Assembly (NCBI GenBank): GCA_023422955.1
Contig: JAFAGG010000002.1
Location: forward strand, 1 to 39,837
Origin: Pseudomonadota bacterium
GTDB lineage: Bacteria; Pseudomonadota; Gammaproteobacteria; Burkholderiales; Burkholderiaceae_D
DNA: 39,837 nt
Direction of reading: 5' to 3'
Made by a program: the position numbers and the translations under genes. Positions 25,481 through 34,196 of the stretch are shown here, piece by piece (position 1 is the first letter of the stretch; every line of letters begins with the position of its first letter). The notes under the pieces are model-generated. The model was given only the letters and a program-made list of their open reading frames with translations. It had not been told where the DNA came from and did no database searches.

Positions 25481-26533
25481 ATGTATTTGAAGAGTGTGTT
25501 GAAGACGCTAACCGTAGCCGCCGTGTCGGCAGTCGCATTCTCTAACGCAGCTGCACAGGATATCACTGGTGCCGGCGCAAGCTTCCCTTATCCCGCTTAC
25601 GCAAAGTGGGCAGAAGAATACAAAAGGGTCACCGGCAAGCAAGTGAACTATCAGTCCATCGGTTCCGGTGGCGGCATCAAGCAGATCAAGGCCAATGTGG
25701 TCGACTTCGGCGCATCCGACATGCCGCTCAACCAAGCTGATCTGCAAGAAAGCGGCTTGATCCAGTTCCCGGCCATCATGGGCGGCACGGTACCTATCGT
25801 GAACGTTGAGGGCGTTGCTCCCGGCCAGATGAAACTGGACGCTGACGTGTTGGCAGGTATCTACATGGGCAAGATCACCAAGTGGAACGCGCCTGAAATT
25901 ACCGCGCTGAATCCTGGCCTGAAACTGCCGGCCAGCGACATCGTTGTGGTACGTCGTTCCGATGGTTCCGGCACCACCTTCACGTGGACCGATTATCTGT
26001 CCAAGACCAACGAAGAATTCAAGAACACCATCGGCACCGGCACCGCTGTGAAATGGCCTTCCGGCATCGGCGGCAAGGGCAACGAAGGCGTCGCTTCCAA
26101 CGTGGCACGTCTCAAGGGTTCCATCGGTTACGTGGAATATGCCTATGCGAAGCGCAACAAGCTGTCGCATACCCAGCTGAAAAACCGCGATGGCAATTTC
26201 GTCCAGCCGGATGAAAGCAGCTTCAGGGCAGCAGCAGCCGGCGCAGACTGGACCAATACGCCAGGTTTCGCAGTACTGTTGACGAACCAGGCTGGCAAAG
26301 ACAGCTGGCCCATCACCAGCGCTTCTTTCATCCTGATGCACAAGCAACACGCCAATGCAGGCAAAGCCCAGGAAGTCATGAAGTTCTTTGACTGGTCTTT
26401 CAAGAACGGCAGTGCGATGGCCTCCGATCTTGACTATGTTGCGATGCCGGATTCGGTGGTCAAGATGGTTGAGCAGGAATGGAAGAAAAGCATCAAGGAT
26501 GCTTCCGGCAAGGCACTGTGGCCGGCAATGTAA
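25481..26533 (+). CDS. pstS: PstS, periplasmic phosphate-binding protein
   Basis: Phosphate receptor of the PstSCAB ABC transporter, 350 residues. A signal peptide (LKTLTVAAVSAVAFSNAAAQ) is followed by the typical mature start DITGAGASFPYPAYAKWAEE, then GSGGGIKQI, SDMPLN, and VVRRSDGSGTTFTWTDYLS, which hold phosphate-binding Ser, Asp, Arg and Thr. AGGAGAA precedes the ATG. Expression should be induced by phosphate starvation through the Pho box upstream. A strong terminator follows and the next gene is on the other strand, so pstCAB and phoU are not linked here. Confidence 0.96.
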   Translation: MYLKSVLKTLTVAAVSAVAFSNAAAQDITGAGASFPYPAYAKWAEEYKRVTGKQVNYQSIGSGGGIKQIKANVVDFGASDMPLNQADLQESGLIQFPAIMGGTVPIVNVEGVAPGQMKLDADVLAGIYMGKITKWNAPEITALNPGLKLPASDIVVVRRSDGSGTTFTWTDYLSKTNEEFKNTIGTGTAVKWPSGIGGKGNEGVASNVARLKGSIGYVEYAYAKRNKLSHTQLKNRDGNFVQPDESSFRAAAAGADWTNTPGFAVLLTNQAGKDSWPITSASFILMHKQHANAGKAQEVMKFFDWSFKNGSAMASDLDYVAMPDSVVKMVEQEWKKSIKDASGKALWPAM

Positions 26534-26590
26534 GTTGTCCTGATCCGCACGCCACTTCGTACCGATAACGCTGGGCGGGCAAGATCAGTG

Positions 26591-26626
26591 AACGCCGGAT
26601 GGTGAAAGCCATTCGGCGTTTTTTAT
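26591..26626 (+). terminator. Rho-independent terminator of pstS
   Basis: Stem AACGCCGGATGG/CCATTCGGCGTT (one G-U pair) with a TGAAAG loop, followed by TTTTATT. It ends transcription right after pstS, consistent with a single-gene unit. Confidence 0.92.
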
Positions 26627-26688
26627 TGGCATGAAGGCAGAGAACGTCGATGCGGACCTTGGCGGGCAGGCAAGGCGCTAACGAAAGC

Positions 26689-27327
26689 TTATGCCTGCTT
26701 ACGCAGGGAAGGCGCGTTGCGCAGGGTGTCGAGACAAGCATCGACCAGGCGCTCCGCATTGGCTGCGAGGTCGAATGCGCCGGGTGTAAACAGCCAGTTG
26801 TTCAGCAAGCCATCCAGCGTGGCATGCATCAGATTGGCTGCCATCGGAATATCCAGGTCTGCCGGCAACTGGCCCTTGGCCACGACGTTCTTTAGGATAG
26901 TTTCAATGGTCGCGGTGCCGCGAGAAAAGCATTCACGCTGTTTGCTGGCAATCGGCTCATTGGCTTCCACGAATTCGCACTTGTGAAGCATGATTTCGAA
27001 CACCTTGCGCGAATGGGGATTGGATACAGCTTCCTTCAGGAAAAAGATGCACCCCTTGCGCATGCTAGCCATAGGATCTGCCAGGCCTTCTGCAGCATTA
27101 GCCTGTGCAGCTTGTTCGAAAGGCACTTTTACGCGATCGCACATGGCACTGAACAAGTCGCTTTTGTTCTTGAAGTGCCAATAAATGGCACCACGCGTTA
27201 CACTGGCCGCTTTTGCAATATCATCCAGCGACGTGCGCGCCACGCCTTTTTCGTAAAAGACGTTTTCAGCCGCATCCAGAATGCGAGTGCGGGTTTCGAG
27301 TGCTTCTTCCTTGGTATTTCTTGCCAT
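26689..27327 (-). CDS. acrR: TetR-family repressor of the adjacent efflux operon (AcrR/TtgR-like)
   Basis: 212 residues. An N-terminal HTH (TRTRILDAAENVFYEKG, then TSLDDIAKAASVTRGAIYWHF-like sequence with the family's YWHFKNKSDLF) is followed by a ligand-binding domain matching the AcrR C-terminal family (KVFEIMLHKCEFVEANEP). It is divergent from the RND operon. The intergenic palindrome at 27448-27471 covers both promoters, so it very likely represses the pump and itself and is released by drugs or other hydrophobic ligands. Start ATG at 27327 begins MARNTKEEA, as in AcrR (MARKTKQEA). Confidence 0.93.
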   Translation of the reverse strand: MARNTKEEALETRTRILDAAENVFYEKGVARTSLDDIAKAASVTRGAIYWHFKNKSDLFSAMCDRVKVPFEQAAQANAAEGLADPMASMRKGCIFFLKEAVSNPHSRKVFEIMLHKCEFVEANEPIASKQRECFSRGTATIETILKNVVAKGQLPADLDIPMAANLMHATLDGLLNNWLFTPGAFDLAANAERLVDACLDTLRNAPSLRKQA

Positions 27328-27445
27328 AACGACTATTGAGCGGCTCCGGCGTCGCGAGCCCCATGAGATAAAAAACGATTGAGCAAATTAGCGTCACGCC
27401 ATGACCCATCTGAAAACCGGAGGCATGATAGCACGTAGCCCAGCA

Positions 27446-27475
27446 ATTACATACATTCGCGAATGTATGTACAAT
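27446..27475. promoter_or_regulatory. AcrR-type operator with overlapping divergent promoters
   Basis: A perfect 24-bp palindrome at 27448-27471 (half-site TACATACATTCG and its reverse complement). On the plus strand TTACAT (27447-27452), 17 bases, TACAAT (27470-27475) forms a sigma-70 promoter for the pump. On the minus strand TTGTAC (27474-27469), 17 bases, TGTAAT (27451-27446) forms one for the repressor. The operator fills both spacers. From memory, the E. coli AcrR site differs only at two central positions (TGTG there, CGCG here). Confidence 0.92.
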
Positions 27476-27584
27476 GCGAAAGCTTTCTTTTTATCGTTCC
27501 CGGGTCGGAAGCTGACTGATTTGCGCTTTGCCTGTTTCCTGCCGGTGTGATGTTCCTCTCTTTTCCTACATAAAAATACAATTT

Positions 27585-28796
27585 ATGGGCTTCCAATCTC
27601 TTATCTTGCGTAGTGCCATCGCGGCACTGGCGCTGGCATCCCTGACCGGATGCGGCGAAAAACTTGCAAATGCACAATCCAATGGCGGCACGCCTCCTCC
27701 ACCCGAAGTCTCGATAGTGACGGTAGAGTCCAAGCCGCTGGTATTGGCAAACGAGTTGCCCGGGCGACTGGAAGCCAGTCGCGTGGCGGAAGTGCGGGCG
27801 CGCGTGCCGGGCATCGTGCTGAAGCGCGCGTTCCGTGAAGGCAGCGATGTCAAGGCGGGCCAGGCATTGTTTACCATCGACCCGGCACCTTACCGCGCCG
27901 CGCAGCAAAGTGCGGAAGCGGCGGTTGCCAAGGCTGAAGCCAGCCTCAATCAGACAGCGGTGAAAGTGCGCCGCTACAAGCCGCTGGTTGAAACCAATGC
28001 CATCAGCAAGCAGGAATTCGACGAGGCCGTCGCCGACGAAAAGCAGGCCGCCGCCGATCTGGCAGCCGCCAAGGCAGCGCTGGTCACGGCACGCATCAAT
28101 GTCGGTTATGCCAACGTGACCGCGCCGATTTCCGGCCGCATCGGTCGCGCCCAGGTTACTGAAGGCGCATTGGTGGGGCAGGGAGAAGCGACACCGCTGG
28201 CCCGCATCCAGCAACTCGATCCCATTTATGTCAACGTGACCCAGTCGGCCACCGAAGCGCTGCAGTTGCAGCGTGCGATGCGCGACGGCCAGTTGCAAAA
28301 GGCCGGCAAGGACGCCGCCAAGGTCACGATCCTGATGCAGGACGGCGAACTGTACCCGCATGCCGGCAAGCTGCTTTTCTCCGACCTGACGGTCGATCCC
28401 GATACCGGCGCGATCATGCTGCGTGCCTTGGTTCCCAATCCCGACAATTTCCTGCTGCCCGGCATGTACGTGCGCGCACGCGTCGAACAGGCCGTGCGTG
28501 AAAACGCGATCACGGTGCCGCAGCAGGCGGTCCAGCGTACGCAGCAAGGCGCTATCGTGATGGTGGTCGATCAGGAAAACAAGATCGCCGCTCGTCCGGT
28601 GAAAGCAGATTCCTCCCAGGGCGATCAATGGCTCATCACTGAAGGATTGAAGGCCGGCGAACGGGTGATGGTGGAAGGCTTCCAGAAAGCGCCGCCGGGC
28701 GCGGTGGTCAATCCCGTTCCCTGGAAACAGGCTGCCGCCAATGGCGCGGCAGCTGCTGGCAGTGCCGCTGCGGCGCAACAGCAACCGGCCAAATAA
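27585..28796 (+). CDS. acrA: RND efflux periplasmic adaptor (membrane fusion protein, AcrA/MexA/TtgA type)
   Basis: 403-residue lipoprotein linking the inner-membrane pump to the outer-membrane channel. The lipobox LASLTGC places the lipidated Cys at 23. The family order is visible: first barrel strand (PEVSIVTVESKPL), lipoyl half (VAEVRARVPGIVLKRAFREG), helical hairpin (about 95-170, SKQEFDEAVADEKQAAADLA), second lipoyl half (NVTAPISGRIGRAQVTEGALV) and beta-barrel. The ATG at 27585 lacks a Shine-Dalgarno; upstream in-frame residues from 27528 are not signal-like. First gene of a three-gene operon. Confidence 0.95.
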   Translation: MGFQSLILRSAIAALALASLTGCGEKLANAQSNGGTPPPPEVSIVTVESKPLVLANELPGRLEASRVAEVRARVPGIVLKRAFREGSDVKAGQALFTIDPAPYRAAQQSAEAAVAKAEASLNQTAVKVRRYKPLVETNAISKQEFDEAVADEKQAAADLAAAKAALVTARINVGYANVTAPISGRIGRAQVTEGALVGQGEATPLARIQQLDPIYVNVTQSATEALQLQRAMRDGQLQKAGKDAAKVTILMQDGELYPHAGKLLFSDLTVDPDTGAIMLRALVPNPDNFLLPGMYVRARVEQAVRENAITVPQQAVQRTQQGAIVMVVDQENKIAARPVKADSSQGDQWLITEGLKAGERVMVEGFQKAPPGAVVNPVPWKQAAANGAAAAGSAAAAQQQPAK

Positions 28797-28811
28797 AAAG
28801 AGAGCAAGATA

Positions 28812-31800
28812 ATGGGAAAATATTTTATCGATCGCCCGGTCTTTGCCTGGGTGATCGCCATCTTCATCCTGCTGGCCGGCATACTTTCCATCACCGGTTT
28901 GCCGATTGCGCAATATCCGACGATTGCCCCGCCTTCGGTCGTGATTACCGCGGTCTATCCGGGTGCGACGGCGCAGACGCTGGAAGCCAGCGTGACCAGC
29001 CTGATCGAGCAGGAGCTTAACGGCGCTCCCGGACTGGAATACATGGAGTCGCAGAGCCAGGGCAATGGACAGGCGCAGATCACCGCGACCTTTGCACCGG
29101 GCACCGACGTGGATATGGCGGCGGTCGAGGTGCAGAACCGCATGCGCCGCGTCGAATCGCGCCTGCCGCAAGCGGTGGCGCAGCAAGGCGTGCAGGTTAC
29201 CAAGTCGCGCAGTAACTTCCTGATGGTGATCACGCTGTCATCGACCGATGGCAAGATGGATCCGATCGCGCTCGGCGACTACCTGTCGCGCAACGTGCTG
29301 AATGAAGTGAAGCGCGTGTCCGGTGTCGGCGATGCCATCCTGTTCGGTACCGAGAGCGCCATGCGGATCTGGCTCGACCCGAACAAGCTGATCGGCTTCC
29401 GCATGACGCCGACCGATGTGTCCAATGCCATCCGCGCGCAGAATGCTCAGGTGACCGGCGGTGCGCTGGGTGAACTGCCTTCGCCCGGCACCCAGCAGAT
29501 CACGGCACCTATCGTGGTGACTGGACAATTGTCCACGCCCGAGCAGTTCGGCAACATCGTGCTGCGCGCCAATCCAGATGGTTCGGTAGTGCGCCTGAAC
29601 GATGTGGCGCGTGTTGAACTGGGTGGCCAGGCATATGCCACTTCCGCCCGCATCAATGGCAATCCTTCGTCGGCAATCGGCGTGCAGTTGTCGCCGACCG
29701 CCAATGCTCTGGGCACGGCAACCGCTCTGCGTGCCAAGATGGATGAGCTGGAAAAGTTTTTCCCGGAAGGCGTGCAGTACGACATTCCTTACGACACCTC
29801 GAAGTTCGTTGAAATTTCGATCAAGGGCGTGGTCATGACGCTGCTGGAAGCGATCGCGCTGGTGTTCCTGGTGATGTACCTGTTCCTGCAGAATTTCCGC
29901 GCCACCGTGATCCCGACCATCGTGGTGCCGGTTGCGCTGATGGGTACCTTCGCGATGATGTATGCGTTCGGATTCTCGATCAACGTGCTGACGCTGTTCG
30001 GCATGGTGCTGGCCATCGGTATCGTGGTGGATGATGCGATCGTGGTGGTGGAGAACGTCGAACGCATCATGAGCGAGGAAGGCTTGTCGCCGCGTGAAGC
30101 CACGCGCAAGGCGATGGGCCAGATCACCGGCGCCATCATCGGCATCACGCTGGTGCTGACCGTGGTGTTCCTGCCCATGGCATTCTTCGGCGGCGCAGTG
30201 GGTGCGATCTATCGCCAGTTCTCGCTGTCGATGGCTGCCTCGATCGCCTTCTCGGCGCTGATGGCGCTGACGCTGACGCCGGCGCTGTGCGCCACGCTGC
30301 TCAAGCCGGTGCATGCCGGACACAGCATGGAGAAGAAAGGTTTCTTCGGCTGGTTCAATCGCAAGTTCGACTGGATGACGCACGGCTATCAGGGCTGGAT
30401 CGGCCGCATCCTGGTCAAAGCCGGACGCTACATGCTGCTGTATGGCGTGATCGTGGTGGTGGTGGGCGTGATGTTCATGCGTTTGCCGTCTTCCTTCCTG
30501 CCGAACGAAGACCAGGGTTACATCCTGACCAATATCCAGTTGCCGGCCGGCGCCAGTGCCAACCGCACGCTGGACGTGGTCAAGCAGGTGGAGGATCACT
30601 TCCTGAATCAGGAAGGCGTGGCCTACACCATCGCGGTGACCGGCTTCAGCTTCTCGGGCAGCGGCCAGAATGCAGGTATTGCCTTCGTTCCGCTGAAGGA
30701 CTGGAGCGAGCGTGATGCCAGCCAATCAGCCGATTCGATTGCCGGCCGTGCGATGGGCGTGTTCATGGGCATCAAGGATGCGATCGTGTTTGCGCTGAAC
30801 CCGCCGCCGATTCCCGAACTGGGTACCGCCACCGGCTTCAACTTCCGCCTGCAGGATCGTGCCGGTGTCGGCCACGAAGCCCTGCTGGCTGCGCGCAACC
30901 AGATGCTGGGCATGGCGGCACAAAACCCGATACTGGCTGGCGTGCGTCCGGAAGGCCTGGAAGATGCGCCGCAGTTGCGCCTGGATGTCGATCGTGACAA
31001 GGCCAGTGCGTTGGGCGTCTCATTTGCCGACATTAATAATACGTTGTCGGTGGCGCTGGGCTCGTCCTATCTGAACGACTTCCCCAACCAGGGACGCCAG
31101 CAGCGCGTGATCGTGCAGGCCGAATCCACACAACGCCTGCAACCCGAAGATCTGCTGCGCCTCAACGTGCGCAATGCGGCCGGTCAGATGGTTCCGCTGG
31201 GTACCTTCACCACCCTGGACTGGGAAATCGGTCCGGTGCAACTGGTGCGTTACAACGGCTATCCGGCCATGAAGATCGCCGGCCAGGCCGCGCCCGGTTA
31301 CAGCAGCGGCGATGCGATGGTAGAAATGGAGAGGCTGGTCGGGCAGTTGCCGCCAGGTTTCGGTTTCGAATGGACCGGCCAGTCGCGCGAGGAACAGATT
31401 TCAGGTGCGCAGATGCCTATGCTGATGGCATTGTCGCTGCTGGCCGTGTTCCTGGTGCTCGCTGCGCTGTATGAAAGCATGTCGATTCCGTTCTCCGTGC
31501 TGCTGGTGGTGCCGTTGGGTATTCTGGGCGCGGTGCTGGGCGTGCTGTTGCGCGATATGCCCAACGACGTGTACTTCAAGGTCGGCCTGATCACCATCAT
31601 CGGCTTGTCGGCGAAGAATGCGATTCTGATCATCGAATTCGCGAAAGATTTGCAGGCGCAGGGCAAGAGCCTGATCGATGCCACGCTGGAAGCGGCTAAG
31701 CTGCGTTTCCGGCCCATCATCATGCCCTCGCTGGCCTTTACGCTGGGCGTAGTGCCGCTGGCGTTTTCTACTGGCGCCGGTTCGGCCAGCCAGCGCGCGA

Positions 31801-31970
31801 TCGGTACTGGCGTGATGGGCGGCATGATCACGGCGACCGTGCTGGCAGTCATTTTCGTGCCGGTATTCTTCGTGGTGGTGCGCCGCATGTTCAAGGGCAG
31901 CAAGCGTCAGCAACAGTTCTGGGCTGAACACTCGGCCAAGATTCAAGCAGGCGAGGAGCCGGGCGTATGA
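28812..31970 (+). CDS. acrB: RND multidrug efflux pump, AcrB/MexB (HAE1) type
   Basis: Proton-driven inner-membrane drug exporter, 1052 residues, the family's normal length. The N-terminus FIDRPVFAWVIAIFILLAG is typical. Transmembrane helix 4 contains the proton-relay Asp pair in GIVVDDAIVVVENVERI. Two large periplasmic loops and twelve helices in a 6+6 repeat can be traced; the last part shows GLSAKNAILIIEFAKD and FRPIIMPSLAFTLGVVPLA. AGAGAG precedes the ATG by about 9 bases. Its TGA overlaps the ATG of the channel gene (ATGA at 31967), so the two are translationally coupled. Confidence 0.97.
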   Translation: MGKYFIDRPVFAWVIAIFILLAGILSITGLPIAQYPTIAPPSVVITAVYPGATAQTLEASVTSLIEQELNGAPGLEYMESQSQGNGQAQITATFAPGTDVDMAAVEVQNRMRRVESRLPQAVAQQGVQVTKSRSNFLMVITLSSTDGKMDPIALGDYLSRNVLNEVKRVSGVGDAILFGTESAMRIWLDPNKLIGFRMTPTDVSNAIRAQNAQVTGGALGELPSPGTQQITAPIVVTGQLSTPEQFGNIVLRANPDGSVVRLNDVARVELGGQAYATSARINGNPSSAIGVQLSPTANALGTATALRAKMDELEKFFPEGVQYDIPYDTSKFVEISIKGVVMTLLEAIALVFLVMYLFLQNFRATVIPTIVVPVALMGTFAMMYAFGFSINVLTLFGMVLAIGIVVDDAIVVVENVERIMSEEGLSPREATRKAMGQITGAIIGITLVLTVVFLPMAFFGGAVGAIYRQFSLSMAASIAFSALMALTLTPALCATLLKPVHAGHSMEKKGFFGWFNRKFDWMTHGYQGWIGRILVKAGRYMLLYGVIVVVVGVMFMRLPSSFLPNEDQGYILTNIQLPAGASANRTLDVVKQVEDHFLNQEGVAYTIAVTGFSFSGSGQNAGIAFVPLKDWSERDASQSADSIAGRAMGVFMGIKDAIVFALNPPPIPELGTATGFNFRLQDRAGVGHEALLAARNQMLGMAAQNPILAGVRPEGLEDAPQLRLDVDRDKASALGVSFADINNTLSVALGSSYLNDFPNQGRQQRVIVQAESTQRLQPEDLLRLNVRNAAGQMVPLGTFTTLDWEIGPVQLVRYNGYPAMKIAGQAAPGYSSGDAMVEMERLVGQLPPGFGFEWTGQSREEQISGAQMPMLMALSLLAVFLVLAALYESMSIPFSVLLVVPLGILGAVLGVLLRDMPNDVYFKVGLITIIGLSAKNAILIIEFAKDLQAQGKSLIDATLEAAKLRFRPIIMPSLAFTLGVVPLAFSTGAGSASQRAIGTGVMGGMITATVLAVIFVPVFFVVVRRMFKGSKRQQQFWAEHSAKIQAGEEPGV

Positions 31971-33484
31971 AAAAAAATAATCCAATCAAACCAGTCAAAA
32001 ACGTCAAACACGTGACCATTCCGAATGTCCGCCAGATGGCATTGACGCTGCTGTGCGTCGGCGTGCTGTCCGGCTGCACACTGGCGCCGCAGTACCAGCG
32101 CCCCGATGCGCCGATTGCCACCGAGTATCCGGTGGCGGCGGACGAGGCGCAGCAGCAGGCCGCCTCCGGCATGACAGCCGACAGCGGCTGGCGCGAGTTC
32201 TTCACCGACCCGCGCCTGCAGGCCTTGATTCAATCCGCGCTGGAACACAACCGCGACCTGCGCACCGCCGCCTTGCGCATCGAAGAGGCGCGTGCGCAGT
32301 ACAACATCGTGTCCGCCGATGTGCTGCCCAATCTTTCAGTAGGAGCCGGTGGAACGCGTCAGCGCACCTCGGCCGCGCAATCGCCTTTCGGCGTTTCTAC
32401 CGTGGGCACCACCTACCAGGTCGGCGTGAATGTCACGTCGTTTGAACTGGATTTCTTCGGCCGCGTGCGCAGCCTGAACGACGCGGCGCTGTCGGCGTAT
32501 CTGGCGACGGAAGAAGCGCAGCGCTCGGCCCACATCAGCCTGGTGGCGGAAGTGGCGAAAGCTTATCTGACGGAACGCGCGCTGGCAGAACAGCAAACCC
32601 TGGCCCAGCAGACGCTGAAGTCGCGCGAAACCGCCTACCGCCTGGCGCAGCAGCGCTTCGAAGTGGGCGCGTCGTCGGCACTGGATCTGCGTCAGAACGA
32701 AGTGCTGGTGCAAACCGCCCGTGCTTCGCTGGCGGCCCTGAACCGGCAGCGTGGCCAGGCCATGAATCTGCTGACCTTTCTGGCCGGCCGTCGGCTGAAC
32801 GATCTGCCGGCGCCGCGCGAACTGGCGGAACAGAATATCGTGGCCGAACTGCCGGCTGGCCTGCCTTCGGATCTGCTGGCACGCCGTCCCGATATTCGTG
32901 CCAGCGAGCGCAGGCTGATGGCGTCCAACGCCAATATCGGCGCGGCCAGGGCGGCGTTCTTTCCGCGCGTTTCACTGACGGCCGGTATCGGCTCGGTCAG
33001 CACGGAATTGTCGGATCTGTTCGAAGACGGTACGCGTATCTGGTCTTTTGCACCGCAGCTGGTACTGCCTATTTTTGATGCAGGTCGCAACCGCGCCAAT
33101 CTTTCGCTGGCTGAAGTGCGCAAGAACATCGCGGTGGCCGACTACGAAAGATCCATACAGGCTGCTTTCCGCGAAGTGGCGGATGCGCTGGTGGCACGCG
33201 CCACCATCGATGAACAGATCGATGCGCAGCGCCTCGTGATGGAGGCGCAGGCTGAACGTCTGCGTCTGGCCGATCTGCGTTATGAAGGCGGCATAGCAAG
33301 CTCGCTGGACGTGCTGGATGCGCAGCGCGAACTGTTCAATGCCGAGCAAACGCTGGTGCAGGTGCGCTTGCTGCGCTTGACCAATGCGGTCGATCTGTAT
33401 CGCTCGCTGGGCGGCGGCTTGCATGAAACGGCCGCAGCTGCTGCCGCGACAACAACAGCGACAGCGGCGGAAACAACGCAATAA
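31967..33484 (+). CDS. Outer-membrane efflux lipoprotein (NodT/OprM/TtgC family)
   Basis: 505 residues. A signal with lipobox VLSGC (Cys about 36) is followed by TLAPQYQRPDAP, the OprM-type mature start, and two outer-membrane efflux repeats: DPRLQALIQSALEHNRDLRT in the first and ERRLMASNANIGAARAAFFP in the second. Landmarks are LPAGLPSDLLARRPDI and QLVLPIFDAGRNRANL. The C-terminus is Ala/Thr-rich, an extension beyond the last helix (AAAAAATTTATAAETTQ). It completes the adaptor-pump-channel operon and forms the trimeric exit duct. Confidence 0.95.
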   Translation: MKKNNPIKPVKNVKHVTIPNVRQMALTLLCVGVLSGCTLAPQYQRPDAPIATEYPVAADEAQQQAASGMTADSGWREFFTDPRLQALIQSALEHNRDLRTAALRIEEARAQYNIVSADVLPNLSVGAGGTRQRTSAAQSPFGVSTVGTTYQVGVNVTSFELDFFGRVRSLNDAALSAYLATEEAQRSAHISLVAEVAKAYLTERALAEQQTLAQQTLKSRETAYRLAQQRFEVGASSALDLRQNEVLVQTARASLAALNRQRGQAMNLLTFLAGRRLNDLPAPRELAEQNIVAELPAGLPSDLLARRPDIRASERRLMASNANIGAARAAFFPRVSLTAGIGSVSTELSDLFEDGTRIWSFAPQLVLPIFDAGRNRANLSLAEVRKNIAVADYERSIQAAFREVADALVARATIDEQIDAQRLVMEAQAERLRLADLRYEGGIASSLDVLDAQRELFNAEQTLVQVRLLRLTNAVDLYRSLGGGLHETAAAAAATTTATAAETTQ

Positions 33485-33503
33485 GGTTTTAATCTGCTGT
33501 GAG

Positions 33504-33538
33504 AACGCCTGCAGGGGAAACCTTGCAGGCGTTTTTTA
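33504..33538 (+). terminator. Rho-independent terminator of the efflux operon
   Basis: Stem AACGCCTGCA/TGCAGGCGTT, extended by GG/CC around a small bulge, followed by TTTTTATT, 20 bases after the channel gene's stop. Confidence 0.92.
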
Positions 33539-34196
33539 TTGCCGGCTTCGTTGGCCTCCCGCCGGAATGCCGTTCCGATATGCCGGTTTTCAGTCAGTGT
33601 TGCTGCCTGTGTCATTTTTGATGCGGCCGTCGATCATCTCGGGCAAATCCCTTTGCACCTGCACAAGCCGAGGTTTTCAGAAAAAGAGGAGGCTCAACGG
33701 GGGAGTGCGATGCATATTGCGCCAGCACGGAAATGTACCGAAGCAAAAAATCTGTGCATCCTGAAAGAGATGCCAGTTGTCCGTCTGCAGTGACAAACGG
33801 GCATGCGCTGGCAGCAGATGGCGCAATGGAAGAAGTGACCGAAGAACAAGCCTGTTTTCCTGAAATTGAAAACAGGAAGAAAGGCATAAGCTTTTCATCA
33901 TTTCTTTCATTATTGTTTTAATTATTTTCTTATTCGTCTTGCTCGTTCCTGCGTCTTTTTTACGCAAGTTTGTCTTCCAGACGCTCTCGATTGTTACGAA
34001 AACTTACGAAGCGGGATATTATGTGCGGGAAAGATTGCCCCTATGAATAAAAGGGGTTTTAGGCAAGGCGCTCAAGGCAAATTTGAAAATTGTCGGGTTG
34101 CTGATAAGGGATGGAGACACGACATTGTGTTGAACCGCGTGGCTAATTCGTCGCAGAAGGAAAGCCGCTCTTAATAATTATTGGCATCGAAACTTG
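33539..34196. other. Intergenic region upstream of the secretion genes, no gene seen
   Basis: About 660 bases. It contains an AT-rich 9-bp inverted repeat CCTGTTTTC/GAAAACAGG (33851-33859 and 33868-33876), then a very T-rich stretch (33895-33960), and a CCCCT/AGGGG hairpin followed by TTTT (34038-34060). No convincing gene or riboswitch was recognised. The composition differs from the flanking genes. Confidence 0.5.

Noticed and set aside
29238..30725. 495-codon minus-strand open frame inside the RND pump gene
   Set aside because: His/Arg/Gln-rich shadow of a well-supported gene; no start signal.
33710..33793. 27-codon ORF with a GGGGGAG site upstream
   Set aside because: Short, no recognisable peptide features, and lying in a composition-shifted gap; not enough to call a gene.
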